Assembly (NCBI GenBank): GCA_025055795.1 | Contig: JANWVV010000028.1 | Span: forward strand, 1 to 57,531 | Direction: 5' to 3' | DNA: 57,531 bases | Source: Gemmataceae bacterium | GTDB lineage: Bacteria; Planctomycetota; Planctomycetia; Gemmatales; Gemmataceae | Shown: one piece after another, positions 18,727-27,653 of the stretch | How positions within the stretch are numbered: position 1 is the first letter of the stretch | Layout: each line of letters begins with the position of its first letter | Made by a program: the position numbers and the translations under genes | Notes under the pieces: model-generated | Seen by the model: only the letters and a program-made list of their open reading frames with translations | Databases searched by the model: none | Told to the model about the DNA's origin: nothing

Positions 18727-19083
18727 ATGAATCCGTCGACTTTCAGCAGGGGGGTGTTGTTGGTTATCCCTCTGACCGGCTGGTTGGTGCTGGGATGTGG
18801 AGGGCCATCGTCCGTTGACGAGCCGCTGCCCACGGACGGTCCCAACCAGGTGGTTCTCAAGGTACCACGGATGACCTGAGCCAGTTGACCGGATAACGTG
18901 AGGGCGGCACTCACAACTCTACCGTGGGTAGAGGCAGGCTCGATTCAAGCTGATCGCCGCAAACGACAAGTCAAATTTACCGTGACAGCACCCCAGGCTT
19001 TTGACCTGGACAGTGTGAAAAAGGCACTTGGTCCCCAATACGCCCCGGGCGTGCAGCTTCTTGTTGGTCCCACCACGCAGTAG
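18727..19083 (+). CDS. HMA-domain lipoprotein, candidate UxxU selenoprotein (two in-frame TGA)
   Basis: 118 residues if both TGA codons are read through. The ATG has GGAGG eight bases upstream (18714-18718). Residues 8-23 are hydrophobic and end in VLGC, a lipobox (Cys24). From residue 42 it is a heavy-metal-associated domain: VVLKVPRMT, then TGA (18877-18879) A S TGA (18886-18888), then PDNVRAAL, LPWVEAGSIQAD, QVKFTV and FDLDSVKKAL. The family motif is MTCxxCxxxVxxAL, so both metal-binding cysteines are exactly TGA and everything else is intact and in one frame to the TAG at 19081. I read this as Sec51 and Sec54. A hairpin at 18898-18914 could be the SECIS. HMA domains bind soft metals such as Cu or Hg. 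A pseudogene is the alternative, but two nonsense mutations at just these codons are unlikely. Selenium genes are not in the window. Confidence 0.8.
18898..18914 (+). promoter_or_regulatory. SECIS-like hairpin
   Basis: GTGAG (18898-18902) pairs perfectly with CTCAC (18910-18914) around the loop GGCGGCA. It starts nine bases after the second TGA. Loop guanines lie 15-19 bases after that TGA and 24-28 bases after the first one. In bacterial SECIS models the apical-loop G lies about 16-37 bases after the UGA, so one hairpin could serve both codons. The stem is short (5 bp), so this is a candidate only. Confidence 0.55.
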
Positions 19084-19207
19084 TTTCATGGTTGCTCGCT
19101 AAGCAACCACCCCCGTAGCCGACAGCGGCAAGCAGACATCCCGCAGCCATACCACCGCACGATCTGTCTTAGCCGCGGAGTATGGCTTGGAAATCCCTAG
19201 GGGGAAC

Positions 19208-19618
19208 CTACACGTTCTCCAAGTCCGCGGGTTTCTGCGCTGTACCTCCCCCGGCATCTGATGCTAGCTGGTTGAACGCATTGGCCGCCAACCAGGCATG
19301 CAGCGCTCGGATAGCTCCGGTAGCATGCTCCCCCCAGTGATGACGGAAGCCAAAGCCCCACTCCCACAAGGCCACCGCTTGCCGTCCAGCCTCGAACGCT
19401 CGCAACCCGCTGACAACCTGCCGGTATATGTCTGCCAGATCGTCGCACAGACTCGCGCTGACCGGTGCCTCGGCAGGCACAGCCAGCGGGTCAAACACCT
19501 CAGCGTAGGGATCCAGCGGCAACCCCTTGACCGCAGCGACCACTGCCTGATACTCAGCGTCGCTAACGCGTTCGGCGTCCCACTGATCAGCACCCAAATT
19601 GTCGCCGCCCGCCCCCAA
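19208..19618 (-). CDS. DUF5063 family protein
   Basis: 136 residues. A TAA in this frame seven bases before the TTG at 19618 fixes the start at this TTG or a later codon; the ribosome site is poor, so the N-terminus is uncertain and may be truncated. The body matches DUF5063: LPLDPYAEVFDPL, SLCDDLADIYRQVVSGL, an acidic-aromatic WEWGFGF segment and HWGEHATGAIRALHAWLA. The family is all-helical and of unknown function, found in actinobacteria and planctomycetes. It lies 34 bases after a methyltransferase gene on the same strand, probably one transcript. Confidence 0.75.
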   Translation of the reverse strand: MGAGGDNLGADQWDAERVSDAEYQAVVAAVKGLPLDPYAEVFDPLAVPAEAPVSASLCDDLADIYRQVVSGLRAFEAGRQAVALWEWGFGFRHHWGEHATGAIRALHAWLAANAFNQLASDAGGGTAQKPADLENV

Positions 19619-19652
19619 ACGAACTTACCCCACCACCCCGCTCCTCTGAGGA

Positions 19653-20294
19653 TTAAGTCCCGGAAACCTCCACCGCTCCGCTGTCGGCCACCACGCTCGG
19701 TTTGGTAGCCTGCCAGATGATGCATCGCTTGATGCCGTTCGTGCTGTCATTGACGATCGACCAACTCTTGGGTATGGGCAGAGCCTCCGGCGAAGGCCAC
19801 CTGTTGACATCATCCACTAAGAGATACCCGCCGGGGGCAATCTTCGGGATAATGTGCCTGACACAGTGGGTACGGTAGTGTCCATCCACGACAGCAAAGT
19901 CGATACTCTGATCAGCCAACTCGTCCGCGACGGCAACATAGTCAGGCAGCGGTGAATACTCCGGTTGTTCAGGGTCCGACTCTGGATGGTTAAGTGGTAC
20001 GAATCGGTAATCCACATTGGTGATTCCGGCATCGGCAAGCTGTTTTTTTACTATTTTATACCATTTATGATTATGTTCTACACTGATGAGATGGCCAACA
20101 AGGGTCGCAAACCAGCGGGTGCTTCGACCACTACCAAACTCGATGGCAACCATCGACTTTGTCAGGTGGGCTTGGCAAAACCTCACTGTTTCAGGACACA
20201 GCCACGGTTTGTCTGGATTGAGGCCTTCCCAGAACCAGTAGCGAATTCGGGCAATTGCTTTCTTTGGCCGCTTCAGCCAAAACCATATGGCCAT
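19653..20294 (-). CDS. class I SAM-dependent methyltransferase-like protein
   Basis: 213 residues with the start at 20294, chosen for the GGAGG six bases upstream; an earlier in-frame start (20336) lacks a site. Residues 48-60 hold motif I, VAIEFGSGRSTRW, followed by the acidic residue in SVEHN (71-75). Then comes FAVVDGHYRTHCV with an aspartate where motif II is expected, and APGGYLLVDDVNRW as motif III. This pattern resembles small methyltransferases near sugar or surface-polymer genes, but no such neighbours are present. Substrate unknown. Its DNA is more AT-rich at the 5' end than nearby genes. Confidence 0.75.
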   Translation of the reverse strand: MAIWFWLKRPKKAIARIRYWFWEGLNPDKPWLCPETVRFCQAHLTKSMVAIEFGSGRSTRWFATLVGHLISVEHNHKWYKIVKKQLADAGITNVDYRFVPLNHPESDPEQPEYSPLPDYVAVADELADQSIDFAVVDGHYRTHCVRHIIPKIAPGGYLLVDDVNRWPSPEALPIPKSWSIVNDSTNGIKRCIIWQATKPSVVADSGAVEVSGT

Positions 20295-20788
20295 ATCCGC
20301 CTCCGATTCGTTCGTCGTACTCGATTGTGCAGGCACTAAAAGTTTTTGCTGAATTTTTCAGGTTTTCTTGCTATCACTATATTTTAAACAACGAACTATA
20401 ATAACAACAAAGCGGTTGAGAGATCGATCATCAAGTCAACTCAATTTGCGAGGTTGTCGTTCCGTTCCAGGCTAATCGAGGCTGCCCGGTCGAGCAAGGC
20501 GCAAGTGGGTTGCGATAATAGCACGTCTAGCTTTGCAGGGAGCTGGTCCATAGTACGAACAGGTCTCTATCTAGAAGCATCGAGCCATAGGAATTTGCTG
20601 GGCGAACTCCGCGTGGGGCAATTGCCAGCGGACGGTTTGTATCTACCTTGATCGACGGAGACGTAGTGGCCACCGCCAGCAGGCGTGGAGGCGTGTGGGG
20701 ACACAACCAGGTGAGCGGGCCGGATCGTCGCCAAGGGTAATAAAAGCGGTCCACGACGAGGATCAGGTGGTCTGACGCGAGGGTTCAG
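20295..20788. other. divergent gap before dapA
   Basis: The first 110 bases are AT-rich. Short open frames at 20454-20651 (plus) and 20527-20754 (minus) have no ribosome sites or recognisable motifs. Nothing else seen. Confidence 0.4.
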
Positions 20789-21685
20789 ATGATGGGGACA
20801 ACGCGTGGGGAAATGTTCGCCGGGCTAACGGTGGCCCTAGTAACGCCGTTTCGTCAAGGGGAGATCGACTGGGACGAGCTAGGACGGCTGGTGGACTGGC
20901 ATTGCCAGCAAGGAACCCCCGCCCTGGCTCCTTGCGGTACCACGGGAGAATCCCCGACGCTCAGCCACGAGGAACACGAACGGGTGGTGGCCTACGTGTG
21001 TGAGCGGGCCGCTGGCCGACTGAAAGTGCTAGCGGGCACAGGCTCCAACTGTACGGCCGAGGCCATCCGCATGACCAAAGCCGCCCGCAAGGCAGGGGCC
21101 GATGGCACCTTGCAAGTCGGTCCCTACTACAACAAACCAACGCAGGAAGGATACTTCCGCCACTTTGCGGCCGTGGCCGAGGCGGTCGACCTGCCGATTG
21201 TCCTGTATAACATCCCGGGCCGGACCGGTTCCAACATTCTGCCGGAAACCATCGCCCGCTTAGCGGAAGCATTTCCCCACATTGTGGCCGTCAAGGAAGC
21301 CTCCGGCTCCCTCGACCAGGCTAGCCAGATTGCTGCTTTGTGCGACGTCACCCTGCTTAGCGGTGATGACAGCCTCACCTTACCGATGCTCAGCATCGGT
21401 GGCCGCGGCGTCGTCAGCGTCGTAGGCAACCTGGTACCGCGAGACATGATGGCCATGATCGTCGCTTTTGACCGCGGCCAGGTGGAGGAAGCCCAACGCT
21501 GGCATCGTAAATTGTTCCCGCTGTGTCGCGATCTGCTAAGTCTGGCCACTAATCCCATTCCAGTCAAAACGGCCCTGAAGCTCCTGGGGCGAGGCAGCGG
21601 GGAATTGCGGCTACCCTTGTGCCCCATGGATGCCGCCGGTGAACAACGCCTCCGCCAGACCCTCATCCACTACGGTCTGCTTTAA
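20789..21685 (+). CDS. dapA: 4-hydroxy-tetrahydrodipicolinate synthase
   Basis: 298 residues, standard DapA length. It condenses pyruvate with aspartate semialdehyde at the start of the lysine/diaminopimelate pathway. GTTGES is at 50-55, with the proton-relay threonines. Schiff-base Lys169 is in VAVKEASG and Tyr140 in LYNIPGRTG. The fold is a TIM barrel ([11 protein letters not shown] at the start). Several starts are possible within the first ten residues; the first ATG has GAGGG at good spacing. A GC-rich hairpin 10 bases after the stop probably ends the transcript. Confidence 0.95.
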   Translation: MMGTTRGEMFAGLTVALVTPFRQGEIDWDELGRLVDWHCQQGTPALAPCGTTGESPTLSHEEHERVVAYVCERAAGRLKVLAGTGSNCTAEAIRMTKAARKAGADGTLQVGPYYNKPTQEGYFRHFAAVAEAVDLPIVLYNIPGRTGSNILPETIARLAEAFPHIVAVKEASGSLDQASQIAALCDVTLLSGDDSLTLPMLSIGGRGVVSVVGNLVPRDMMAMIVAFDRGQVEEAQRWHRKLFPLCRDLLSLATNPIPVKTALKLLGRGSGELRLPLCPMDAAGEQRLRQTLIHYGLL

Positions 21686-22108
21686 GCCCCCGCCACCACG
21701 GGTCCGTCCCGGACCTTGTGGAGTCTTTACCGTGGCAATCCCACCAACGGCTTCAAACCGCTTGGGAACCGGGAAACTACCCATTCCACTTTCGCCAGCC
21801 TATCCAAAGAGGATGTCTCTCTTGATCATAAATCACAACGTTTATGCGAATTAATCAATCCATCCATACTCCAGTAGTGTTTTTCACCCAGGTAGCACAA
21901 TCTTTTCGATGACATGAGTTGTTTCGACGGCTCCTTTGTTGTACCCCTGATGGACGAAGGTGTCTGAAGTTGCCTGTGGCGTGCGGCTGGGAAGTGGCTG
22001 CAAGGAAAGCTATGCTGGAAGTGGTCGATTGTAGGAGGTTCCGTCCATCCCCGAGGTGCAAGGGGTGTTCATTTGCACCTGTGCGACTGCACAAAACGGG
22101 AGTCGGGA
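21686..22108. other. gap between dapA and the WD40-caspase gene
   Basis: Contains the hairpin at 21696-21721. The part at 21820-21900 is AT-rich and probably carries the promoter of the next gene, but I see no clear hexamers. Confidence 0.4.
21696..21721 (+). terminator. terminator-like hairpin after dapA
   Basis: Inner arms GGTCCG (21701-21706) and CGGACC (21710-21715) pair around a three-base loop. Outer arms CCAC and GTGG extend the stem past a small internal loop. The run after it is AGTCTTTA, so the T tract is weak. Confidence 0.45.
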
Positions 22109-25100
22109 ATGAAGGCGATGGGCCATCGATGGCCGGGAATGGTCGCCGCTTTGACTCTGCTGGGGATAGGAGCGTGGTGCGACGTGGCCTGGTGCCAGCA
22201 GTCGGATCGGCGTTCCCGCGACGAACCGGAAGTATGTCTGGAGACCGGCGGCCGGTACGGCTATTGTGACGTGCTGGGTTTCACACCCGATGGCAAGTGG
22301 CTGTATGCAGCCGGGGACGACAAAGTGGTCCGTCTGTGGCCCTGCCTGTGGAGGGAAACGCCAGGTTCGCTGGTGCTGGACCGCTCGGCCGGCCAGGTGT
22401 TGCGGTGGCGTGCCTGGCGGGACCAGTTAGGGGGCATCAAAGCAGTGGCCGTCAGCCCGGACGGGCAACGTCTGGCCGTTGGTGGCTATGGCCTGCGCAT
22501 CAGTTCGGTGGCAATTCTGGACCGGAGTAGCGGTCGGACGCTCGCTCTTACCTGGCCCCGCGTGGCCGAAGGGCAGACCCATTACGATGCGGTAACGGCC
22601 ATTGCTTTCCATCCGGATGGGCAACGGCTGGTGTTCGGCACCGCCGATGGCAGTCTGTGGCTGTGGCAACCGGAGAAGCTGCCGCAGGTAGAAGAGGATG
22701 GCCGTAGCTGGTCGGCTCCACAGCGGCTGGGCCGTTGCCAGGCACCAGTCGGCCCGGTAACGGCCTACTGCGTTCCCCGCACTCTGCATTTTGGGGACGA
22801 ACACACGGTGACGGTGCTGGACAGTTATGGCCAGGCATGGGCCTTTCCCGTGCAGGGCCGGTTCAGTGACCAGCCCGACGTTCCGCCCCCAGCCGGACGC
22901 AAACTTTTTGACGTCCATCAGGGTGCCGGACCACGCTGGGGGGTCCACCAGGCGGCCTGGTCGCCGGATGGCCGGTGGCTGGCCGTAGCTCTGCAGGGAC
23001 CTGCGGTGCTGCTGCGGTCGCGTGATGGCCGCCAGCATTACCGTTGCGACCTGCCTGTGGACCATTTCCCCCGCTCACTGGCCTGGCGGGCGGATGCTCG
23101 TCAACTGGCCGTGGGCGTGGGCGCTGCCCTGCCCGCCCAACCGGGCCAACTCCGCTTCTTCCTGGAAGCCGACGACCACATCCGCCTGTACGACGTGCCG
23201 CCCGCGGCGGCCTCCCCCACCGTGTCCACCCCCGCTTTTCGCTCACTGCGGCACCAGGGCCGAGCAGAAGCGTTGGCCTACCACCCCAAGCAACTGGAAT
23301 ATCTGGCCGTGGCGGGTGGGCCTGCCGACCAGATCACCTTATGGAAACTGACGGCCCACAATGCCGATGTGGCCAGCCAGCTTTGCGGTGTTGGCCGGCA
23401 ATTGTATGGCGTCAACTTATCCGTTGACGGCGCGGTGCTAGGCGTACAGACACAGCGGGCGACCGATGCCAACGATCCTAATGGGCGTGGTGCCGGCCCC
23501 TGGCTGCGTTTCCATTTGCTGCGTCTACGGCCCACGGCCGATACTTCCCCACCCTGGGTAGGGGTCCGCCGTCAGGAGCGGGGCTGGCAAGTGGAACCCG
23601 ATCCCCACTCCCGCTTTGTCTGGTATGTGGTTCGCCGACAGGACAACGGACCAACGCAACGCTGGCGTCTGCTGCTAGATCCCGATCAGGATCAGGCCCC
23701 GACCTGCTACACCTTCGTACCGACTGCCGCGGATCGTCCTGCCCGCTTGCTGGTGGGCCATTACTACGGTTGTTCCCTGTTCGAGCTGGACCCAGCCCGT
23801 CTACGGACGGACCCCCGCACGGGCCAGCAGCAACTGCTGCGCAGCAAGTTATTTATCGGTCATGCCGCCGAAGTGCACGCCGTGGTCGCAGACGCCTCGG
23901 GACAGTGGTTTGTAACGGCCAGTGCCGATCAGACAGTGGCAGCCTGGAACCTGGCCGATTGGCCCGCTCAGGCGGTGCTGGGGGCCCGGGTGGCTATACA
24001 GAGCGACAAATTAGTGATTACGGCGGTGGACGTGGGTTCCCCGGCCTGGGAGGCCGGCTTGTCCCCGGGCGACGTCCTCGAGCTTCTGGCCGTCGACGGC
24101 CGCCTGCTGTGGGATCGTCGCCCCGGCCGGCCACCGCATGGTACCCTGGAACAGGCCGCGGCCGCGTTGCACCAGCCCCAGTCCGGCATCGAATACTTCT
24201 TTGCCTGGCAAACCGGCCCGACACGACGAGCCAGCTTGACACGCCTGAAACAGCGACCGCTCTGGAAATGGTTTCCCATCTTCGACGACCAGGACCGCTG
24301 GTGCGATGCCGTTATGTGGATGTGGTACGGCAACTACTACTATACCACTTCGGTCCATGGCGATCGGTACCTCGGCTGGCACGTCAACGATGCGGCTGTG
24401 GAGGGCACCCCGCAATTTCACCCCCTGCAGCGTTTCCGTCATCTCTTTTTGCAGCCGGCGGTCATCCGCCGCCTGGTACAGACGCGGTCCGTGGCAGCAG
24501 CCCTGCATACCGCCCGCGGCGACCGTTCTGTACGCCCTTCGTTCCGGGAAGTGGAACCTCCCCTGCTGGAACTAGCGGTCGCACAGACGGAGGTCCGCAC
24601 TGCTGCGGTGTCGCTACGCCTGCGTATCCGGCCACCGGGCAACCACCCGGATTACTGGCCGCAGCGACTCGAACTGTGGATCAACGACTACCGCTACCGT
24701 GTCTGGGACCTGCGCCGGGAACCCCAGTTGCAAATCGACCTGATGGTTGCCGCCACACTGTTCCGTCAGGGCGAAAACCGCCTGACGGCCGTTACGCACC
24801 ACCCGGACCGCGGACGAGCAGTAGCGGTCCATACCCTCACGTACACCCCTCCACGACCTGTCCAGCCGCAATTGTTCGGCCTGCTTGCGGGGATCAACGT
24901 GTACGCCGCCACAGGACAGGACCAAACCCTGCGTAGCCGCGGCTGGCACCAGCTGAACCGGGCCCGCGACGACGCCGTGGCCTTGCAACAAGCCTGCTTG
25001 CACTACCAGGGAACCGGCCGATGCTTCGCTCAGGCCACTCTGCACCTGCTGGTCGACGAACAGGTGCGTCGGACAAGCCTGTACCAGACGTTCGCCCAAC

Positions 25101-25729
25101 TGGAACAGCGTCAACAGCAGGGACAACTGCGGCCGGACGATCTGCTGATCGTTTTCTTTTCAGGTCATGGCGACGTGCTGTCGCTGCAGGAGTGGCCCGG
25201 GTATGCCCCCGATCCGTCTGCCCGGCCGTCCAGTCCCGAACCGGCTCGGATGGCCGACGCCGGCACCTTCGTGCTGTGCTGTCAGGATTACACACCGGCT
25301 ACCGCAGCCCAGACGGCCCTGCGCTGTGACGAACTGTTCGAGTTGCTGGCCCGCCTCAACTGCCGCAAACTGGTCCTGCTGGATGCCTGTCGCTCCGGAA
25401 ACGCGGCCGAGGCCGGCCTGTGGCGTCAGGTGCTGCCCTCCGAGCATGGCCCGATCGTCCTGGCTGCCTGTGACCTGCACGAACAGTCGTATGAAGACGA
25501 GCGGCTGCGTCATGGTGTGTTCACCTACGCCCTTCTGGAAGCTTTAGGCGCTCGCTTTCGCGCCGCGGATCGCGACTCCGATGGCGTTCTAACGGCCGCA
25601 GAACTGTACCGTTACCTGGCCCAACGTGTGCCGGAACTGCTCCGCCATACGCCGCACGGACCCCGTCAGCATCCCATCTGCTTCCCCCCACTGGACGCCA
25701 TGCCACACCTGCCCCTGCTGTCCCGCTGA
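22109..25729 (+). CDS. exported WD40 - PDZ - caspase-like (C14) protein with an EF-hand
   Basis: 1206 residues from the ATG at 22109, chosen because it begins a signal peptide (hydrophobic run to AWC, residues 10-30). Residues about 45-630 hold WD40-like repeats (FTPDGKWLYAAGDDKVVRLW, AFHPDGQRLVFGTADGSLWLW, a last VTASADQTVAAWNL). Residues about 640-700 look like a PDZ domain (GSPAWEAGLSPGDVLELL). Residues about 925-1190 are a caspase-fold peptidase: catalytic His1020 in FFSGHGD and Cys1094 in LLDACRSG. Near residue 1153 DRDSDGVLTAAEL is a textbook EF-hand loop. So it is a putative cysteine protease controlled by a propeller and perhaps by calcium. The likely location is the periplasm or cell surface. 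WD40-caspase fusions are known from planctomycetes and cyanobacteria; targets are unknown. Confidence 0.87.
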   Translation: MKAMGHRWPGMVAALTLLGIGAWCDVAWCQQSDRRSRDEPEVCLETGGRYGYCDVLGFTPDGKWLYAAGDDKVVRLWPCLWRETPGSLVLDRSAGQVLRWRAWRDQLGGIKAVAVSPDGQRLAVGGYGLRISSVAILDRSSGRTLALTWPRVAEGQTHYDAVTAIAFHPDGQRLVFGTADGSLWLWQPEKLPQVEEDGRSWSAPQRLGRCQAPVGPVTAYCVPRTLHFGDEHTVTVLDSYGQAWAFPVQGRFSDQPDVPPPAGRKLFDVHQGAGPRWGVHQAAWSPDGRWLAVALQGPAVLLRSRDGRQHYRCDLPVDHFPRSLAWRADARQLAVGVGAALPAQPGQLRFFLEADDHIRLYDVPPAAASPTVSTPAFRSLRHQGRAEALAYHPKQLEYLAVAGGPADQITLWKLTAHNADVASQLCGVGRQLYGVNLSVDGAVLGVQTQRATDANDPNGRGAGPWLRFHLLRLRPTADTSPPWVGVRRQERGWQVEPDPHSRFVWYVVRRQDNGPTQRWRLLLDPDQDQAPTCYTFVPTAADRPARLLVGHYYGCSLFELDPARLRTDPRTGQQQLLRSKLFIGHAAEVHAVVADASGQWFVTASADQTVAAWNLADWPAQAVLGARVAIQSDKLVITAVDVGSPAWEAGLSPGDVLELLAVDGRLLWDRRPGRPPHGTLEQAAAALHQPQSGIEYFFAWQTGPTRRASLTRLKQRPLWKWFPIFDDQDRWCDAVMWMWYGNYYYTTSVHGDRYLGWHVNDAAVEGTPQFHPLQRFRHLFLQPAVIRRLVQTRSVAAALHTARGDRSVRPSFREVEPPLLELAVAQTEVRTAAVSLRLRIRPPGNHPDYWPQRLELWINDYRYRVWDLRREPQLQIDLMVAATLFRQGENRLTAVTHHPDRGRAVAVHTLTYTPPRPVQPQLFGLLAGINVYAATGQDQTLRSRGWHQLNRARDDAVALQQACLHYQGTGRCFAQATLHLLVDEQVRRTSLYQTFAQLEQRQQQGQLRPDDLLIVFFSGHGDVLSLQEWPGYAPDPSARPSSPEPARMADAGTFVLCCQDYTPATAAQTALRCDELFELLARLNCRKLVLLDACRSGNAAEAGLWRQVLPSEHGPIVLAACDLHEQSYEDERLRHGVFTYALLEALGARFRAADRDSDGVLTAAELYRYLAQRVPELLRHTPHGPRQHPICFPPLDAMPHLPLLSR

Positions 25730-25809
25730 ACCAATCGACCAATCGGCATTGGCAACCAGCCCAAGGAAAGTCGGCACGCCGACCCTGTGCACAGGGCCAT
25801 ACCCAACGA

Positions 25810-26844
25810 TCAGCCAAAGATGGAGCACAGCAGCAGGTGCTGCTGGACGGTCAAATCCTCGGCCCGCAGATTGCCGTCGAGGCCCAGCTCACGCAACTGT
25901 GCATCGATAGCGGCCTTGTCCTGGCGTCCGCGGGGCCAACCGGCCAGGGCCTGCCGCAGACTTTTGCGGCGATGGACGAACAAGTCCCGGAGATAAGCAC
26001 GGAAACGGGCGACGTCGCCCACCTGGGCCCGCCGGACCGGATCCGGCCGGATGCGGACAATCGCTGAATCCACCTGCGGACGCGGGAAGAAATTGCTCGG
26101 TGCCACCTTGCGAATGACTTCCACCTCGGCCAGGCTCTGCACCAGAATCGACAAAGCATTATAATCTTTGGAACCGACCGCCGCACGCAGACGTTCGGCT
26201 ATTTCCCACTGCACCATAACCACCAGGCGTTCAATGTCGGCCCGAGCAATCAACAGATTGCTGATGACCGGTGCCGCGACCACGTAAGGCAGATTGGCCA
26301 CCACTTTACGCCGCGTGCAGCCCCGGGCGGCTGCCAGTTCGTCCCAGGCAGCAAGCAACTCCGGATTCATCTGATTTTTGTTAGCCAGGGCGTCCCCAAC
26401 CAGGAAACGGACGTTGGGGCGCTCCCCGACCGTCTGCCGGGCAATTGCCGCCAAGGCGGAATCGATTTCGATGGTCACCACTGCCCCGGCCCGCTCGGCC
26501 AGTTGCGCCGTCAGGGAACCGGTCCCTGTGCCCACCTCCAGGACTGCATCCTCTCGGTCCAGCTCGGCACAGCGCACCAGCAGATCCAACAGGTTCAGAT
26601 CAATCAGAAAGCTTTGTCCCAGCTTGTTTTTGGCTTGAATGCCGTGGGCCGCCAGCAGGTCCCGCAGGTACCGCAACGTCTGCCGGGGCGAACGATACGC
26701 CGGACCCGACACCGGCTCCGCTTCCCCGGCACCGGCTGTCGCCGCTGCTCCGCCGCCAGACATATCACCTTCCGCACCGCCGACCAGCGATGCACCCGTG
26801 TCAGATTCCTCTTTTTTGGGCATCTCGTCGAATGGCGTCATCAT
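25810..26844 (-). CDS. rsmA: 16S rRNA dimethyladenosine transferase
   Basis: 344 residues. It dimethylates two adjacent adenines in the helix 45 loop of 16S rRNA during 30S assembly. Motifs: KLGQSFL (substrate-side signature), EVGTGTGSLT (motif I), ANLPYVVAAPVI (the NLPY catalytic motif) and FFPRPQVDSAIVRI near the C-terminus. The first 60-65 residues are a low-complexity Gly/Ala/Glu leader before LRYLRDLLAAHGI, longer than in E. coli RsmA (273 residues). The gene runs 42 bases after ribE on the same strand. Confidence 0.95.
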   Translation of the reverse strand: MMTPFDEMPKKEESDTGASLVGGAEGDMSGGGAAATAGAGEAEPVSGPAYRSPRQTLRYLRDLLAAHGIQAKNKLGQSFLIDLNLLDLLVRCAELDREDAVLEVGTGTGSLTAQLAERAGAVVTIEIDSALAAIARQTVGERPNVRFLVGDALANKNQMNPELLAAWDELAAARGCTRRKVVANLPYVVAAPVISNLLIARADIERLVVMVQWEIAERLRAAVGSKDYNALSILVQSLAEVEVIRKVAPSNFFPRPQVDSAIVRIRPDPVRRAQVGDVARFRAYLRDLFVHRRKSLRQALAGWPRGRQDKAAIDAQLRELGLDGNLRAEDLTVQQHLLLCSIFG

Positions 26845-26886
26845 CGCTTCCCGTCTTTTTTGAATTATAGTCAGAATGTGAATTGA

Positions 26887-27522
26887 TTACTGTTTAATGC
26901 TACCTTCGAAATTATTCTGGTCAAATTTATGTAAGTATTGTTGCATCAAGCGAACGACGTACTTAGCTAGCAGGTCGAATTCGAGATTAACCATAGCGCC
27001 AACCGTTTTATATCCGAGGGTGGTAATGCTCTGGGTGTGGGGGATGAGCATGACCCGGAACTGTTCGGTGGTGCAACTGACTACGGTCAGGCTGACTCCG
27101 TCGACGGCAATGGAGCCTTTGGGGACGAGGTAATCGGCAAAGGAACGAGAAAAGCCGATGTCCATAAAACGCCATTCGTCGTGTTGGTAATCCTGGAGGA
27201 TGGTACCGATGGTATCGACATGTCCGGTGACCCAATGACCTCCGAGGGGATCGCCGAGGCGCAGGGCCGGTTCCAGATTAACTCTGTCTCCTGGTTGGAG
27301 TCGACCCAGGGTAGTACGAGCGAGAGTTTCTGGACCTGCTTGAAAGGTCAAGGTCTGATCGGCAGTAGATACAACTGTCAGGCAGACGCCGTCAACGGCG
27401 ACGCTGTCGCCGACCTGGAGCGACGGCAGGGGAGGGGTATCCCCGATGACCAACAAGCGGCCCCCGGCTGCATCCACACAGCGCTGGACCCGACCCAGAC
27501 CCCGCACAAGACCCGTGAACAT
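26887..27522 (-). CDS. ribE: riboflavin synthase alpha chain
   Basis: 211 residues. It joins two 6,7-dimethyl-8-ribityllumazine molecules to riboflavin. It shows the family's internal duplication: MFTGLV at the start, VDGVCLTVV in the first barrel, GGHWVTGHVD between, and VDGVSLTVV in the second barrel. No FMN riboswitch is visible in the 131 bases upstream. Other rib genes are absent; it appears to be read with rsmA. The gene's 3' part is more AT-rich than its 5' part. Confidence 0.95.
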   Translation of the reverse strand: MFTGLVRGLGRVQRCVDAAGGRLLVIGDTPPLPSLQVGDSVAVDGVCLTVVSTADQTLTFQAGPETLARTTLGRLQPGDRVNLEPALRLGDPLGGHWVTGHVDTIGTILQDYQHDEWRFMDIGFSRSFADYLVPKGSIAVDGVSLTVVSCTTEQFRVMLIPHTQSITTLGYKTVGAMVNLEFDLLAKYVVRLMQQYLHKFDQNNFEGSIKQ

Positions 27523-27653
27523 GACACCCTTATCCTATAGCAGGTTACCGGGAACAGTGGACGGCCCGTGGAGGCTCCATAGTCTAGATTATCCGGTAAG
27601 TTGGTAGTGCCCCCGGGGTCTCTTGGGCGTGCTCCACGACGGGGCGGGCAACG

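Noticed and set aside
18727..19083. Global reading of TGA as a sense codon
   Set aside because: Several nearby genes end in TGA at their expected length (for example hisH, the WD40-caspase gene and the rmlA gene).
27523..27653. FMN riboswitch before ribE
   Set aside because: The region is only 131 bases and lacks the conserved RFN sequence blocks.
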